DNA of 64,000 nt from Herbaspirillum robiniae. GTDB taxonomy: Bacteria > Pseudomonadota > Gammaproteobacteria > Burkholderiales > Burkholderiaceae_D. The translations under genes were made by a program, and so were the position numbers. Below are positions 18,811 to 27,953 of the stretch, in pieces; the stretch's first letter is position 1; each line of letters begins with the position of its first letter. The DNA lies in contig NZ_NJGU01000009.1 in the NCBI RefSeq assembly GCF_002213415.1, forward strand, positions 186,001 through 250,000, given 5' to 3'. The notes below the pieces were generated by a model. That model saw only the letters and a list, made by a program, of their open reading frames with translations, was not told the origin of the DNA and did no database searches.

Positions 18811-20093
18811 GCCGCCTTCCCCGCCAGCGCGCGCAGCGCCTTTTCGAAGAAATCGACAGTGCCGAAGTTGCCCGACTTCAGGGCCAGGGCGATCGGCTGC
18901 TCGTCCAGCGTGGCGGTGGCCGGCACGCCCGGATCGATCTGCGGGCCGATGCGCAGCGCGCGCACGTCCAGCGCCTGCACCACCGCGCCCGAGGTCTCGC
19001 CGCCGGCCACCACGAACTGGCGCACGCCGCGCTGCTTCAGGCCGGAGGCGATGGATGCCAGCGCCTGTTCGACGATGTGGCCGGCCTTGGCCACGCCCAA
19101 TTCCTTCTGCACCGCCTTGACTTCGTCGGGGGTGGCGGTGGCGTAGATCAGCACGGGTTCATTCTTGATGCGCTCGTCGGCGAAGGCCAGCGCCTGGCCG
19201 ACCACGTCCTCGCCGCGCGCCAGCGCCAGCGGGTCGATGCGGAAGGACGGGCGGGTCGCTTTCCATTCGGCGACCTGCGCGTTGGTGGCCTTGGAGGCGC
19301 TGCCGGCCAGCACGACCGACAGGCCGTCGACCTTGGGCAGCTGCGCCGCTTCGCCGACCGCGTGCAGCAGGCCCGCGCGGCGGAAGTTCTCGGGCAGGCC
19401 CAGGGCCACGCCGGAGCCGCCGGTGATGAGCTTGAGTTCAGCGCAGGCTTCGCCCAGCGTGAACAGGTCCTTGTCGGAGACCGCGTCGGCGATCGCCATC
19501 TTCACGCCGTCGGCGCGCAGCGCGGTGAAGCGCTCCTGCACGGCAGACGCGCCCTTGGCCACGGCGTCGTAGCGCACCAGGCCGACCTTGGACTCGGTCT
19601 GGCGCTGCAGCACGCGCACCAGGTTGGCGTCGGTCATCGGGGTCAGCGGATGGTTTTCCATGCCCGATTCGTTCAACAGTGCGTCGGCCACGAACAGGTA
19701 GCCGCGGTAAATGGTGCGGCCGTTTTCCGGGAAGGCCGGGCAGGCGATGGTGAAGTCCGCGCCCAGTTCGTTCAGCAGCGCGTCGGTCACCTGGCCGATG
19801 TTGCCGGCGTCGGTGGAGTCGAAGGTGGAGCAGTACTTGAAGAAGAACTGCGTGCAGCCCTGTTGTTGCAGCCAGCGCAGCGCGGCCAGCGATTGCTCGA
19901 TGGCTTCCGCGGCGGGAATGGTGCGCGACTTGAGCGCGATCACCAGCGCGTCGGCGGCCACGGCCGGCATTTCGGCCGGCACGCCGATGGTCTGGACGGT
20001 GCGCATACCGCCGCGCACCAGCATGTTGGCCAGGTCGGTGGCGCCGGTGAAGTCGTCGGCGATGCAACCCAGGAGAGGTTTGGCTTGGGACAT
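18807..20093 (-). CDS. otnK: 3-oxo-tetronate kinase (DUF1537 family)
   Basis: A 428-residue four-carbon acid-sugar kinase. The N-terminal substrate domain starts LLGCIADDFTGATDLANMLV, with the typical ADDFTGA motif at residues about 12-18. The C-terminal nucleotide-binding domain contains FVVAGGETSGAVVQAL, also typical. Family work on DUF1537 assigned ATP-dependent phosphorylation of 3-oxo-tetronate in L-threonate/D-threonate catabolism. It lies 37 bases after ltnD and overlaps otnC by four bases. Context favours OtnK over the DtnK/D-threonate branch because ltnD, otnC and otnI are all present. Confidence 0.92.
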   Translation of the reverse strand: MSQAKPLLGCIADDFTGATDLANMLVRGGMRTVQTIGVPAEMPAVAADALVIALKSRTIPAAEAIEQSLAALRWLQQQGCTQFFFKYCSTFDSTDAGNIGQVTDALLNELGADFTIACPAFPENGRTIYRGYLFVADALLNESGMENHPLTPMTDANLVRVLQRQTESKVGLVRYDAVAKGASAVQERFTALRADGVKMAIADAVSDKDLFTLGEACAELKLITGGSGVALGLPENFRRAGLLHAVGEAAQLPKVDGLSVVLAGSASKATNAQVAEWKATRPSFRIDPLALARGEDVVGQALAFADERIKNEPVLIYATATPDEVKAVQKELGVAKAGHIVEQALASIASGLKQRGVRQFVVAGGETSGAVVQALDVRALRIGPQIDPGVPATATLDEQPIALALKSGNFGTVDFFEKALRALAGKAA

Positions 20094-20130
20094 GGTGTAC
20101 TCCGGAAATCTGTTCGGTGCGGGACGCTGC

Positions 20131-21027
20131 TTACTTGGCCTTGGCGGCGGGCAGCTCGATGCCCGGGAAGATCTTGATCACGGCCGAGTCGTCCTCGCCG
20201 CCGTGGCCGGCGGTGGAGGCCATCATGAACATCTGGTGGGCGGCGGCCGACAGCGGCAGCGGGAATTTGCTGCGGCGGGCGGTATCGAGCACCAGGCCCA
20301 GGTCCTTGACGAAGATGTCGACGGCCGACAGCGGGGTGTAGTCGCCGTTGAGGATGTGCGGCACGCGGTTCTCGAACATCCAGGAGTTGCCGGCGCTGTG
20401 GGTGATGACGTCGTACAGCGCGTCCGGGTTCACGCCTTCGCGCAGGCCCAGTGCCATCGCTTCGGCGGAGGCGGCGATGTGCACGCCGGCCAGCAGCTGG
20501 TTGATGATCTTGACCTTGGAGCCGATGCCGTGCGCGTTGCCCAGGCGGTAGACCTTGCCGGCCATGCCGGCCAGCACGTCTTCGATCTTGGCGTAGACCT
20601 CGTCGGGACCGGAGGTCATCATGGTCATCTCGCCCGAGGCCGCGCGCGCGGCGCCGCCGGAGACCGGCGCGTCCAGCAGCAGCAGGCCCTTCTCGCCCAG
20701 GCGCTTGCCCAGTTCAATGGCGAAATCCGGCGCCACGGTGGCGCTGGAGATGACCACGCTGCCCGGCTTCAGGGTCGACACCACGCCGTTCTCGCCGAAC
20801 AGCACGGCTTCGGTCTGGGCGGCGTTGACCACCAGGGTGATCACCACGTCCACGGCCTTGGCCAGCTCGGCCGGATTGGCGCAGGGCACGCCGCCGGCGG
20901 CGGCGAACTTGTCCAGCACTTCCTGGCGCACGTCACAGGCGTGCACATTGAAGCCGGCACGCAGCAGCGAACTCGCGACGCCGAAGCCCATCGCGCCCAA
21001 ACCGATCACACCCACATTCTTGGACAT
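20131..21027 (-). CDS. ltnD: L-threonate dehydrogenase
   Basis: A 298-residue beta-hydroxyacid dehydrogenase (6-phosphogluconate dehydrogenase/HIBADH superfamily). The NAD-binding loop GVIGLGAMGFGVASSLL is at residues 6-22, a substrate loop DAPVSGGAARA lies near 120, and the catalytic-Lys region KVKIINQLLAGVH near 170. It should oxidise L-threonate to 2-oxo-tetronate with NAD+. The frame reaches 21039, but ATG at 21027 has GGAGAC at a 7-base spacing. It is the first enzyme gene of the cluster, downstream of the FCD regulator on the same strand with a 127-base gap. Confidence 0.92.
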   Translation of the reverse strand: MSKNVGVIGLGAMGFGVASSLLRAGFNVHACDVRQEVLDKFAAAGGVPCANPAELAKAVDVVITLVVNAAQTEAVLFGENGVVSTLKPGSVVISSATVAPDFAIELGKRLGEKGLLLLDAPVSGGAARAASGEMTMMTSGPDEVYAKIEDVLAGMAGKVYRLGNAHGIGSKVKIINQLLAGVHIAASAEAMALGLREGVNPDALYDVITHSAGNSWMFENRVPHILNGDYTPLSAVDIFVKDLGLVLDTARRSKFPLPLSAAAHQMFMMASTAGHGGEDDSAVIKIFPGIELPAAKAK

Positions 21028-21154
21028 TGTTGTCTCCACTGACAGAAGTAATGGCGCCGCTGCAATTGTCGTGATGCAGACCGCTACGCCGGTTGATGAT
21101 GTGACGCCGGCTCGTGGCCGGCGTCGCCTGTTCGAAAATCCTTGCCTGCCGGGC

Positions 21155-21856
21155 CTAGCTCTGGCCCTGGCTCAGCCGGCGCGCCGCATTGAACATGTGC
21201 GTCTGCGCCGCGTTGCGCGCCGCCATTTCGTCGCCGGCGCGGATCGCCTCGACGATGGCTTCGTGCTCTTCGCGCACCTGGCGCGAGAAATCCTCATAGC
21301 GGGCTTCGTTGCCGCGCGTGACCGCCGTGGCCGCCTCCAGGTACTGCGAGAGGAACTCCAGCGTCTTGATGAAGTAAGGATTGCGCGTGGCCTGCGCCAG
21401 CGCGCGGTGGAAGGCCACGTCGGCCTCCACGCCGTCGCCGCCTTCAGCCACGTCATGGCCGATGCGCGCCAGCGCCGTCTCGATCGCCTCGATATCCTCA
21501 TCGGTGCGCCGCTTGGCCGCCTGGGCCGCGACCTCCGCCTCGATGGCGCGGCGCAGCTCGACGATCTGCAGCACCGCGTCGGGCGAACTTACTTCAGCAT
21601 AGTCAATGCGCAGCGGCTTGATGCCCGCCTGCTCCGTCACGAAAACGCCGCTGCCCTGGCGCGGCTCGACCACGCCCTCATGCTTCAGGCGGGAAATCGC
21701 TTCGCGCACCACCGTGCGGCTGACGCCGAACTCCTGCGCCAGCACCGCTTCTGTGGGCAACTTGCTGCCGCGGGGGAAAGCGCCGGCATCGATGTTGTCC
21801 AGCAATTGCCTGGCAACAGTGTCGCTAAGCGCCTGTGCGGGGATCTTCTGAAACAT
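21155..21856 (-). CDS. GntR-family (FadR/FCD) transcriptional regulator of the threonate cluster
   Basis: A 233-residue regulator with an N-terminal winged helix (residues about 8-75; PTEAVLAQEFGVSRTVVREAISRLKHEGVV) and a C-terminal all-helical FCD domain. The metal/ligand residues appear in DVAFHRALAQATRN and EEHEAIVEAIRAGD. The frame reaches 21958, but ATG at 21856 begins at the usual position for FadR-type proteins. It heads the leftward cluster and probably represses it until a tetronate intermediate binds; the effector is an inference from position. Confidence 0.88.
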   Translation of the reverse strand: MFQKIPAQALSDTVARQLLDNIDAGAFPRGSKLPTEAVLAQEFGVSRTVVREAISRLKHEGVVEPRQGSGVFVTEQAGIKPLRIDYAEVSSPDAVLQIVELRRAIEAEVAAQAAKRRTDEDIEAIETALARIGHDVAEGGDGVEADVAFHRALAQATRNPYFIKTLEFLSQYLEAATAVTRGNEARYEDFSRQVREEHEAIVEAIRAGDEMAARNAAQTHMFNAARRLSQGQS

Positions 21857-22184
21857 GGTGTCTCGCGTCGTTTTTCGTAAGGTTATCCGGTCATCATACA
21901 AATTTATCCCGGCGTCGGCAACGCGATTTTTTGTCTTTACCCCGAGAAACAGCGCCATACGGATGAAAATGACAGAAATTAAACGCCGTTAAAGAGATAT
22001 ATGCGCCGGTTCGCTCCAGACATTAAAAATTCGAATGACTGGCGTCTTTTCCTTTTTTTGCCGTTTTCTCGCCATTCTTTGCCGCCCTTGCAGAAGGATG
22101 CGGCGCACCGACGCCTTGCAGGAAAGTCACCGCCAAGCGCTTACCGCTCTACAATCACGGTTTGTCCTGCTCCGGAACCGCTCC
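21857..22184. other. Divergent promoter region, no gene seen
   Basis: 328 bases between the FCD regulator and the 5'-nucleotidase gene, AT-rich compared with its flanks (for example 21890-21910 and 21960-22045). TCATCATACAAATTT at 21890-21904 loosely resembles FCD operators and may be autoregulatory, but it is not a clean palindrome. Confidence 0.4.
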
Positions 22185-23147
22185 ATGCCCTACGACCTTT
22201 CAGACAAGCTCGTCATCGGAATCTCTTCGCGCGCCCTGTTCGATCTTGAAGCCGAAAATGCCATCTACGATGAAAAAGGCGTGAATGCCTATTCGGAATA
22301 TCAACGCGCCCACGAGAACGACGCACTGGAACCCGGCACCGCATTTCCGCTGGTGAAGGCGCTGTTGAGCCTGAATGATCTGATTCCGGGCCGCCGCTTG
22401 GTGGAAGTAGTGATCATCTCGCGCAACACGCCCGACACCGGCCTGCGCGCCTTCAACGCCATCGCCGCCCACAAGCTCGACATCAGCCGCGCGGCCTTCA
22501 CCGGCGGCAACGCCACGGTGCCCTATCTCACGCCGTTCAAGATTGATCTGTTCCTCTCGCGTGACCCGCGCGACGTGCAAGAAGCCATCGACGCCGGCGT
22601 AGCGGCGGCACAACTCTATACAGCGCCAGTGGACTACAACGCACCAGAGAAACAGATCCGCATCGCCTTCGATGGCGACGCCGTGCTGTTTTCGGCAGAG
22701 TCCGAGCGCATCTTCGCTGAGAAAGGGCTGGAGGCATTCGCCAAACATGAGCAGCGCCATCGCAAGAAGGCCATGAAGGAAGGCCCCTTCGCCAAGTTGC
22801 TGCTGGCCCTGTCCGAAATCCAGAAACAGTTTCCGCCCAAAGAATGCCCGGTGCGCATCGCCATCGTCACCGCCCGCAACAGCCCCGCGCACCAGCGCGT
22901 GATCCACACGCTGCGCACCTGGAACGTCAACGTCGACGAAGCCTTCTTCCTCGGCGGCCTAAAGAAAGCTGAGGTGCTGCAAGCCTTCGGCGCGCACATG
23001 TTCTTCGACGACCAGGAAGGCCATGTCGAAACCGCATCGGTGGTGGTGCCCTCGGGCCGCGTTCCCTACAAGGGCGGCCAGCTGGCCGGCGGCGCACGCA
23101 AGACCGCAGGCGCCTCCAAGCCGGCCGCGCGCGCCGCCAAGCGCTGA
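22185..23147 (+). CDS. 5'-nucleotidase (cytosolic 5'-nucleotidase I-like family)
   Basis: A 320-residue protein resembling the bacterial relatives of cytosolic 5'-nucleotidase I, which remove phosphate from nucleoside 5'-monophosphates. Recognisable blocks are VIGISSRALFDLE near the start (nucleophile position), VVIISRNTPDTGLRAFN, RIAFDGDAVLFSAESE at mid-protein and VRIAIVTARNSPAHQRVI, the acid-phosphatase-like blocks of this family. The tail is Ala/Lys-rich and probably disordered. The frame is open from 22035, but ATG at 22185 starts the conserved region. It lies 8 bases upstream of a Nudix gene, so the two may act together on nucleotides. Confidence 0.85.
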   Translation: MPYDLSDKLVIGISSRALFDLEAENAIYDEKGVNAYSEYQRAHENDALEPGTAFPLVKALLSLNDLIPGRRLVEVVIISRNTPDTGLRAFNAIAAHKLDISRAAFTGGNATVPYLTPFKIDLFLSRDPRDVQEAIDAGVAAAQLYTAPVDYNAPEKQIRIAFDGDAVLFSAESERIFAEKGLEAFAKHEQRHRKKAMKEGPFAKLLLALSEIQKQFPPKECPVRIAIVTARNSPAHQRVIHTLRTWNVNVDEAFFLGGLKKAEVLQAFGAHMFFDDQEGHVETASVVVPSGRVPYKGGQLAGGARKTAGASKPAARAAKR

Positions 23148-23155
23148 CTCCGGCG

Positions 23156-23539
23156 ATGTATCCGGTCTCGATCAAGGGTGTAGTGCAGGCGCCGGACGGC
23201 AGGATCGTCCTGCTGGAAAACGAACGCAACGAATGGGAACTGCCCGGCGGCCGGATAGAAGACGGCGAAACGCCGCAGCAATGCCTGGCGCGCGAGATCG
23301 ACGAAGAGCTGAACCTGCAAGTGGAAGTCGGCGCCCTCGTCGACGCCTGGATGTTTGAAGTGATCCCCGGCAAGCGGGTGTTCATCGTCGCGTACCGCTG
23401 CACGCTGGCCGGCGTGTTCACGCCGCAGGTGAGCCATGAGCACAAGCGGGTGGGATTGTTTGCGCCGGAGACATTGCCCGAGAATCTGCCCGAGGGCTAC
23501 AGGCTCGCCATCAGGGCCTGCTCAGGCAGCGGACGATAG
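23156..23539 (+). CDS. Nudix hydrolase
   Basis: A 127-residue protein with a clear Nudix box, GGRIEDGETPQQCLAREIDE followed by EL, at residues about 30-53: G, five residues, E, seven residues, REIDEE. The usual final Gly is Asn (ELNL). It hydrolyses a nucleoside diphosphate linked to some other group; the substrate cannot be predicted. It starts 8 bases after the 5'-nucleotidase stop, so they are cotranscribed, and a joint role in nucleotide clean-up is plausible. It converges on the flavin-oxidase-fold gene with only 9 bases between the stops. Confidence 0.9.
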   Translation: MYPVSIKGVVQAPDGRIVLLENERNEWELPGGRIEDGETPQQCLAREIDEELNLQVEVGALVDAWMFEVIPGKRVFIVAYRCTLAGVFTPQVSHEHKRVGLFAPETLPENLPEGYRLAIRACSGSGR

Positions 23540-23548
23540 CCGCGGTAT

Positions 23549-24127
23549 TCAAGGCGCCAGCCATGTCGCCTCGACACCTTCGCCCGACAGGATGAACGAC
23601 GCACGTCGGTGCGCCCCCGGCGAGATATCCAGATATTCGATGCGCGACACGGTCACTGCGATCACCGCGAAGTTCGCATAAGCCTTGGCCGCGTCGACCT
23701 GCGCCGGTGCCTGCGCCGACTCAGGTGCGGCAACCGGCGTACCCGGCGCATACGGCGTCTGGTAGAGAATCAATGTGTGGGGACGGTTGGCAGCCCAGGC
23801 GGCCTGCGCGACTTCATCGCCGGCGTGGATGGTCGCCCTGCCCTCGATGCGGATCTGGCGGTAGTTCGGCAGGTCGCTCACCACCATGGCCAAGCGCGGC
23901 TCGCGGCGCAGCTCGGCGACCTTGGCCGAGCGCAGGTCGGTGTGCAGCACCAGCCGCCCGGTCGCGCGCTCGGCTCCGCGCAGCACCACGGTGCGCACCT
24001 GCGGCGCGCCGTCCAGGCCGGCGGTGGCCAGCTGCCACATCGTGAAGGACGACAGGCCCGGGCAGGCGCCTTCGGCGAGGCTTTTCCAGACGAGCTCTTC
24101 GAGCTCTTTCAGCGTGGCTTGCGGCAT
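23549..24127 (-). CDS. Pyridoxamine 5'-phosphate oxidase-fold flavoprotein
   Basis: A 192-residue protein with the split-barrel FMN-binding fold of the PNPOx family. Family features are FTMWQLATAGLDGAPQVRTV, LVLHTDLRSAKVAELRREPR (the FMN-phosphate Arg and Lys) and YRQIRIEGRATI. It starts 9 bases after the NimT/CynX-like gene on the same strand, so the two form an operon. The true PNPOx (PdxH) has a longer C-terminal part, which is missing, so it is probably not PdxH. Nitroimidazole reductases (Nim) share this fold, which is interesting beside a NimT-like exporter, but the link is speculative. Confidence 0.78.
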   Translation of the reverse strand: MPQATLKELEELVWKSLAEGACPGLSSFTMWQLATAGLDGAPQVRTVVLRGAERATGRLVLHTDLRSAKVAELRREPRLAMVVSDLPNYRQIRIEGRATIHAGDEVAQAAWAANRPHTLILYQTPYAPGTPVAAPESAQAPAQVDAAKAYANFAVIAVTVSRIEYLDISPGAHRRASFILSGEGVEATWLAP

Positions 24128-24136
24128 GGTGTCCTT

Positions 24137-25336
24137 TCAGTCGACGTGCGATGCGCCGATGACCTTGCCGGCGCGGCCCGCGAGCATGCCGAAGATGCCC
24201 ATCACCACCGCCATCGCGCCGCAGATGACCAGCACGATGTTCCAGTCGCCCACCACGTCGTGCACGCGCCCCATCAGCATCGGTCCGGCGGCGGCCATCA
24301 GGTAGCCCACGCACTGCGCCATCGCCGACAGCGAAGCCGCCTGCTGCGGCGTGGACACGCGCATGCCGACGAAGGCCAGGCCGAGGATGAAGACCGCGCC
24401 GGTGCCGAAACCGAACATCGGCACCCAGACGATGGCCCAGGCCGGCATGGCGATCAGGCCGATCACGCCCAGCACGGCGCAGGCCGAGGTGCCGACGGCG
24501 ATCAGGCGCTGGTCCTGCATGCGCTTGACCAGCGGCACCAGCAGGAGGCCCGGCACCGCCGACGAGAATTGCAGCAGGCCGTGCAGGTTGCCGGCCACCA
24601 CCGCGCTCTGGCCGTTGACCACGAGGATGGAGGGCAGCCAGGCCGTCACCACGTAGTAGACGAAGGAGTTGGTGCCCAGGAACAGCGTCACCTGCCACGC
24701 CACCGCCGAACCCCAGACCGAGCCCGACTTCGCCGGGCCTGCCGCCGGCGGCGTGTGCCGCGCCAGCTGCGGCAGCCACGCCAGCATGGCCACCAGCGGC
24801 AGTACGATGAAAGCGGCCAGCGCCCAGGACCAGCCCAGCGCATCGGCCAGCGGCACGGCGCAGACCGAACCCAGCGCGGAAGCCGTGTTCATCGTCAGCG
24901 CGTAGATCGCGGTCAGGCGCGTCAGGTCATTGGGAAAGTCGCGTTTGAGCAGGCTGGGCAGCAGCACGTTGCCGCCGGCGATGCCGCAGCCGATCACGCA
25001 GGTGCCCACCAGCAGCGCGGTCGCCGATCCGGTGGAGCGCAGCACGATGCCGGCCGCCACCAGCAGCATGGCCAGAAACAGCGTGCGCTCCAGCCCGAAG
25101 CCGCGCGCCACCCAGGCCGACACCGGCGAAAGCAGCGCGAAGCAGGCCAGCGGCAAGGTCAGCAGCAGGCCGGCGATGCCGGCGCTGAAGCCGAAGGCCT
25201 GCTGCAGCGTTTCGATCAGCGGCCCGACGCCGGTGACGGGTGCGCGCAGGTTGGCGGCGATCAGCAGGATGCCGAGGATGAGCCAGCCGGTGCCGGTGAC
25301 GGCGCGGCGGGATGAGACGGTGGAAGTATTGTCCAT
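24137..25336 (-). CDS. CynX/NimT-family MFS transporter
   Basis: A 399-residue, 12-helix major facilitator. LLIAANLRAPVTGVGPLIE in TM1 and the following loop are the hallmark of the CynX/NimT family, which includes the cyanate transporter CynX and the E. coli 2-nitroimidazole exporter NimT. ATG at 25336 gives a normal cytoplasmic N-terminus; an upstream ATG at 25375 is possible. The divergent AraC gene 115 bases away is NimR-like, so a drug- or metabolite-efflux role is more likely than cyanate uptake. No cynS or cynT gene is nearby. Confidence 0.85.
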   Translation of the reverse strand: MDNTSTVSSRRAVTGTGWLILGILLIAANLRAPVTGVGPLIETLQQAFGFSAGIAGLLLTLPLACFALLSPVSAWVARGFGLERTLFLAMLLVAAGIVLRSTGSATALLVGTCVIGCGIAGGNVLLPSLLKRDFPNDLTRLTAIYALTMNTASALGSVCAVPLADALGWSWALAAFIVLPLVAMLAWLPQLARHTPPAAGPAKSGSVWGSAVAWQVTLFLGTNSFVYYVVTAWLPSILVVNGQSAVVAGNLHGLLQFSSAVPGLLLVPLVKRMQDQRLIAVGTSACAVLGVIGLIAMPAWAIVWVPMFGFGTGAVFILGLAFVGMRVSTPQQAASLSAMAQCVGYLMAAAGPMLMGRVHDVVGDWNIVLVICGAMAVVMGIFGMLAGRAGKVIGASHVD

Positions 25337-25451
25337 GGAAAGCGCGTAAGCGTGAGCCGGATCAGGAATGCCCAAGCTTACCCAATCCGGCGCCTGCGCG
25401 TATTTGGCTACAATGCCAGGATATTGCTAAAAACAGCCAATCTGGATCGCC

Positions 25452-26249
25452 ATGCCCGCCCTGCACGCCTGCCTCGTCGAACATGACCCCGACCGCCTCG
25501 CCGCCGCGGTCACGGCGCTGCACGTGCACACCCGCGAGAGCGAACGCGAAAAGCCCTTCCACACGCACAAGAAAGGCCAGCTGGTGGTGGCGCTGCACGG
25601 CGCGGTGACCTGCGAGACCTCGCAGGGCATGTGGATCGTGCCGCCGCAGTCGGGCGTGTGGATCCCGCCCGGCGTACCGCACAGCAACCGAGTCACCGCC
25701 GACGGGCAGGTGTGCTTCCTGTTCGTCGACCCGGAGGCCGCGGCGATGCCGCAGGCCTGCTGCACGCTGTCGCTGAACCCGCTGTTGATCCAGATGATCC
25801 GGCATCTGGCCGACCAGCCGCAGGATTACGCGGCCGGCAGCCGCACCGCGCGCCTGGCCGCGGTGCTGGCCGAGGAGCTGGCGCACATGCAGGCGCAAAG
25901 CCTGCAGCTGCACCTGCCGATCCCGGCCAACTCGCGCCTGCGCGACATCGCGCGGCGGCTGGCCGAGCATCCCGCCGACCGCAGCACGGTGGCCGACTGG
26001 GGCGCGCGTTGCGCGATGAGCGAGCGCAGCTTCGCGCGCTTCGTGCTGGCCGAGACCGGCATGACCTTCGGCCGCTGGCGCCAGCAGATCCACATCATGG
26101 TCGCGCTGCAGCAGCTGGCCTCGGGCGCTTCGGTGCAGCGCGTGTCGCAGGAGCTCGGCTACGACTCGGTCAGCGCCTTCATCACCATGTTCAAGAAAAC
26201 CCTGGGCAAGCCGCCGGCGCGCTACATCGCGGAACGGCAGGCGGCCTGA
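25452..26249 (+). CDS. AraC-family regulator, NimR-like
   Basis: A 265-residue regulator. The N-terminal cupin region (about 20-100; PFHTHKKGQLVVALHGAV and WIPPGVPHSNRV) could bind a ligand. The C-terminal double helix-turn-helix (about 165-262) ends QRVSQELGYDSVSAFITMFK, then TLGKPPARYIAERQ, the usual AraC signature. It is transcribed divergently from the CynX/NimT-like gene, as nimR is from nimT in E. coli, so it most likely controls that exporter. The 115-base shared promoter region should contain its operator. Confidence 0.88.
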   Translation: MPALHACLVEHDPDRLAAAVTALHVHTRESEREKPFHTHKKGQLVVALHGAVTCETSQGMWIVPPQSGVWIPPGVPHSNRVTADGQVCFLFVDPEAAAMPQACCTLSLNPLLIQMIRHLADQPQDYAAGSRTARLAAVLAEELAHMQAQSLQLHLPIPANSRLRDIARRLAEHPADRSTVADWGARCAMSERSFARFVLAETGMTFGRWRQQIHIMVALQQLASGASVQRVSQELGYDSVSAFITMFKKTLGKPPARYIAERQAA

Positions 26250-26300
26250 GGGCGCTCCGGTCTTACTGTTTCCCTTTCCCCCCTTCCTTCTCTCCTTATC

Positions 26301-27854
26301 ATGGAAACCGAACTCAAACTGCTGCTCGACCCGGCCCACACCCGGGACCTGATCAAGCATCCGCTGCTGGCGCGCCACGCGCTGGCCAAGCCGCGCACCA
26401 AGGACCAGACCGGCGTCTATTTCGACACCGCCGAACATGATTTCCGCAACAACGACGCCGGCCTGCGCGTGCGCCGCACCGGCGACGAATTCATCCAGAC
26501 CCTGAAGGCCGGCGGCGGCGTCAGCGGCGGCCTGCACCAGCGCAACGAGTGGGAGTCGCAAGTGCCGGGCGAAGCGCCGGACCTGGCGGTGCTGCACGAG
26601 ATGGTGCCGCCGGGCACGCCGTGGCGCGACGAGATCCTCTCGCCGCAGGCGGCGGAACGCATCCGCCCCATCTTCGCCACCCACATCAAACGCATGCTGT
26701 GGGACCTGAAGCTGGACGACGGCTCGGAGGTCGAGTTCGTGCTTGACCAGGGCACGGTCGAACACGGCCAGCGCAATGTCGCGGTGTGCGAGATCGAGCT
26801 GGAGCTCAAGAGCGGCAGCCCGCTGGCGCTGTTCGACTTCGCGCTGGCGCTGATGCGCGACATCCCGCTGCGCATCGGCATCCAGAGCAAGGCGCAGCGC
26901 GGCTACACGCTCTACCACCAGGCCGCGCGCGGCGAAGGTCCCGTCGTTTCCACGGCGGAAAAGGCCAAGCCGCTGCACCTGTCGAAGAAGATGGGCCTGG
27001 AGCAGGCCTTCGGCGCCATCGTCGGTAACTGCATCGGACAGATCCAGGCCAACGACATCGCCGACGGCGGCGACGCGCAGGACATCGAACGCCTGCACCA
27101 GATGCGCGTAGGCGTACGCCGCCTGCGCTCGGCGTTCACGCTGTTTCGCGACGTGATCGCGCTGCCGCAGGAACTGGCGGGCGAGTTCGAGTGGCTGTCC
27201 GAACGCATCGGCGCCGCGCGCGACTGGGACGTGCTGGCCGGCTCCACGCTGGACGCCCTGCCGCAGGACAAGACCGGCGCGATCAACCTGAAGTCGGTAC
27301 GCGAAGCCGCCCGCCGGCAGGCCGAAGCCATGCACAAGGGCGCGGTGCAAGCAGTGGCGTCGACGCGCTACACCGCGCTGGTGCTGCAGTTCGGCCGCTG
27401 GATGCTGGGCGCGCAATGGCGCGCGACGATGGACGCCGCCCAGCTGGAGCAACTGTCGCAGCCGCTGTCGCGCTTCGCGCGCGAGATGCTGCGCCACGAT
27501 GAAAAGCGCATGAAAAAACGCGGCCGCAAGATGGAAGAAGACCCTCGCGCGCGCCACCGCACCCGCATCGCCGCCAAGAAGATGCGCTACGACACCGAGT
27601 TCTTCCAGGCGCTGTACGGGGAAAAGAGCAGCCGCCCCTACCTCAAGGCCTTGTCGCGCCTGCAGGACCAGTTGGGCGCGCAGAACGACATTTCCGTCGC
27701 GGATGGCCTGCTGGAAGAGCTACAGAAAAAGCATCCGGCGCTGGCCGCCAGCATCGCCTATGCACGCGGCTTCCTTGCCGCGCAGGCTGACGACGGCGAA
27801 GAAAAGACGCGACGGCTCTGGAAGAAATGGAAAGCGCAGGAATTGCCGAGGTAG
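26301..27854 (+). CDS. CYTH and CHAD domain protein (inorganic triphosphatase-like)
   Basis: A 517-residue cytoplasmic protein. The N-terminal CYTH domain (1-200) begins METELKLL with the ExExK metal motif, and its barrel carries further acidic and basic residues (VAVCEIELELKSG). The C-terminal CHAD domain (about 225-510) contains LHQMRVGVRRLRSAFTLF and RTRIAAKKMRYDTEFF, the His/Arg/Lys helices that bind polyphosphate. Related E. coli YgiF hydrolyses triphosphate, and CHAD proteins localise to polyphosphate granules. It probably handles inorganic tri- or polyphosphate. It is a single gene directly before the long repeat block. Confidence 0.92.
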   Translation: METELKLLLDPAHTRDLIKHPLLARHALAKPRTKDQTGVYFDTAEHDFRNNDAGLRVRRTGDEFIQTLKAGGGVSGGLHQRNEWESQVPGEAPDLAVLHEMVPPGTPWRDEILSPQAAERIRPIFATHIKRMLWDLKLDDGSEVEFVLDQGTVEHGQRNVAVCEIELELKSGSPLALFDFALALMRDIPLRIGIQSKAQRGYTLYHQAARGEGPVVSTAEKAKPLHLSKKMGLEQAFGAIVGNCIGQIQANDIADGGDAQDIERLHQMRVGVRRLRSAFTLFRDVIALPQELAGEFEWLSERIGAARDWDVLAGSTLDALPQDKTGAINLKSVREAARRQAEAMHKGAVQAVASTRYTALVLQFGRWMLGAQWRATMDAAQLEQLSQPLSRFAREMLRHDEKRMKKRGRKMEEDPRARHRTRIAAKKMRYDTEFFQALYGEKSSRPYLKALSRLQDQLGAQNDISVADGLLEELQKKHPALAASIAYARGFLAAQADDGEEKTRRLWKKWKAQELPR

Positions 27855-27953
27855 CGTGTGGATTGCAGTGTAGCGTTGGCGCGGCGGCGTTGACCTTGGC
27901 GGATGGCGTGTTGACGTGTTGGCGTCGGTCGCTGCGGGCGAAGTCGGCGCGGT

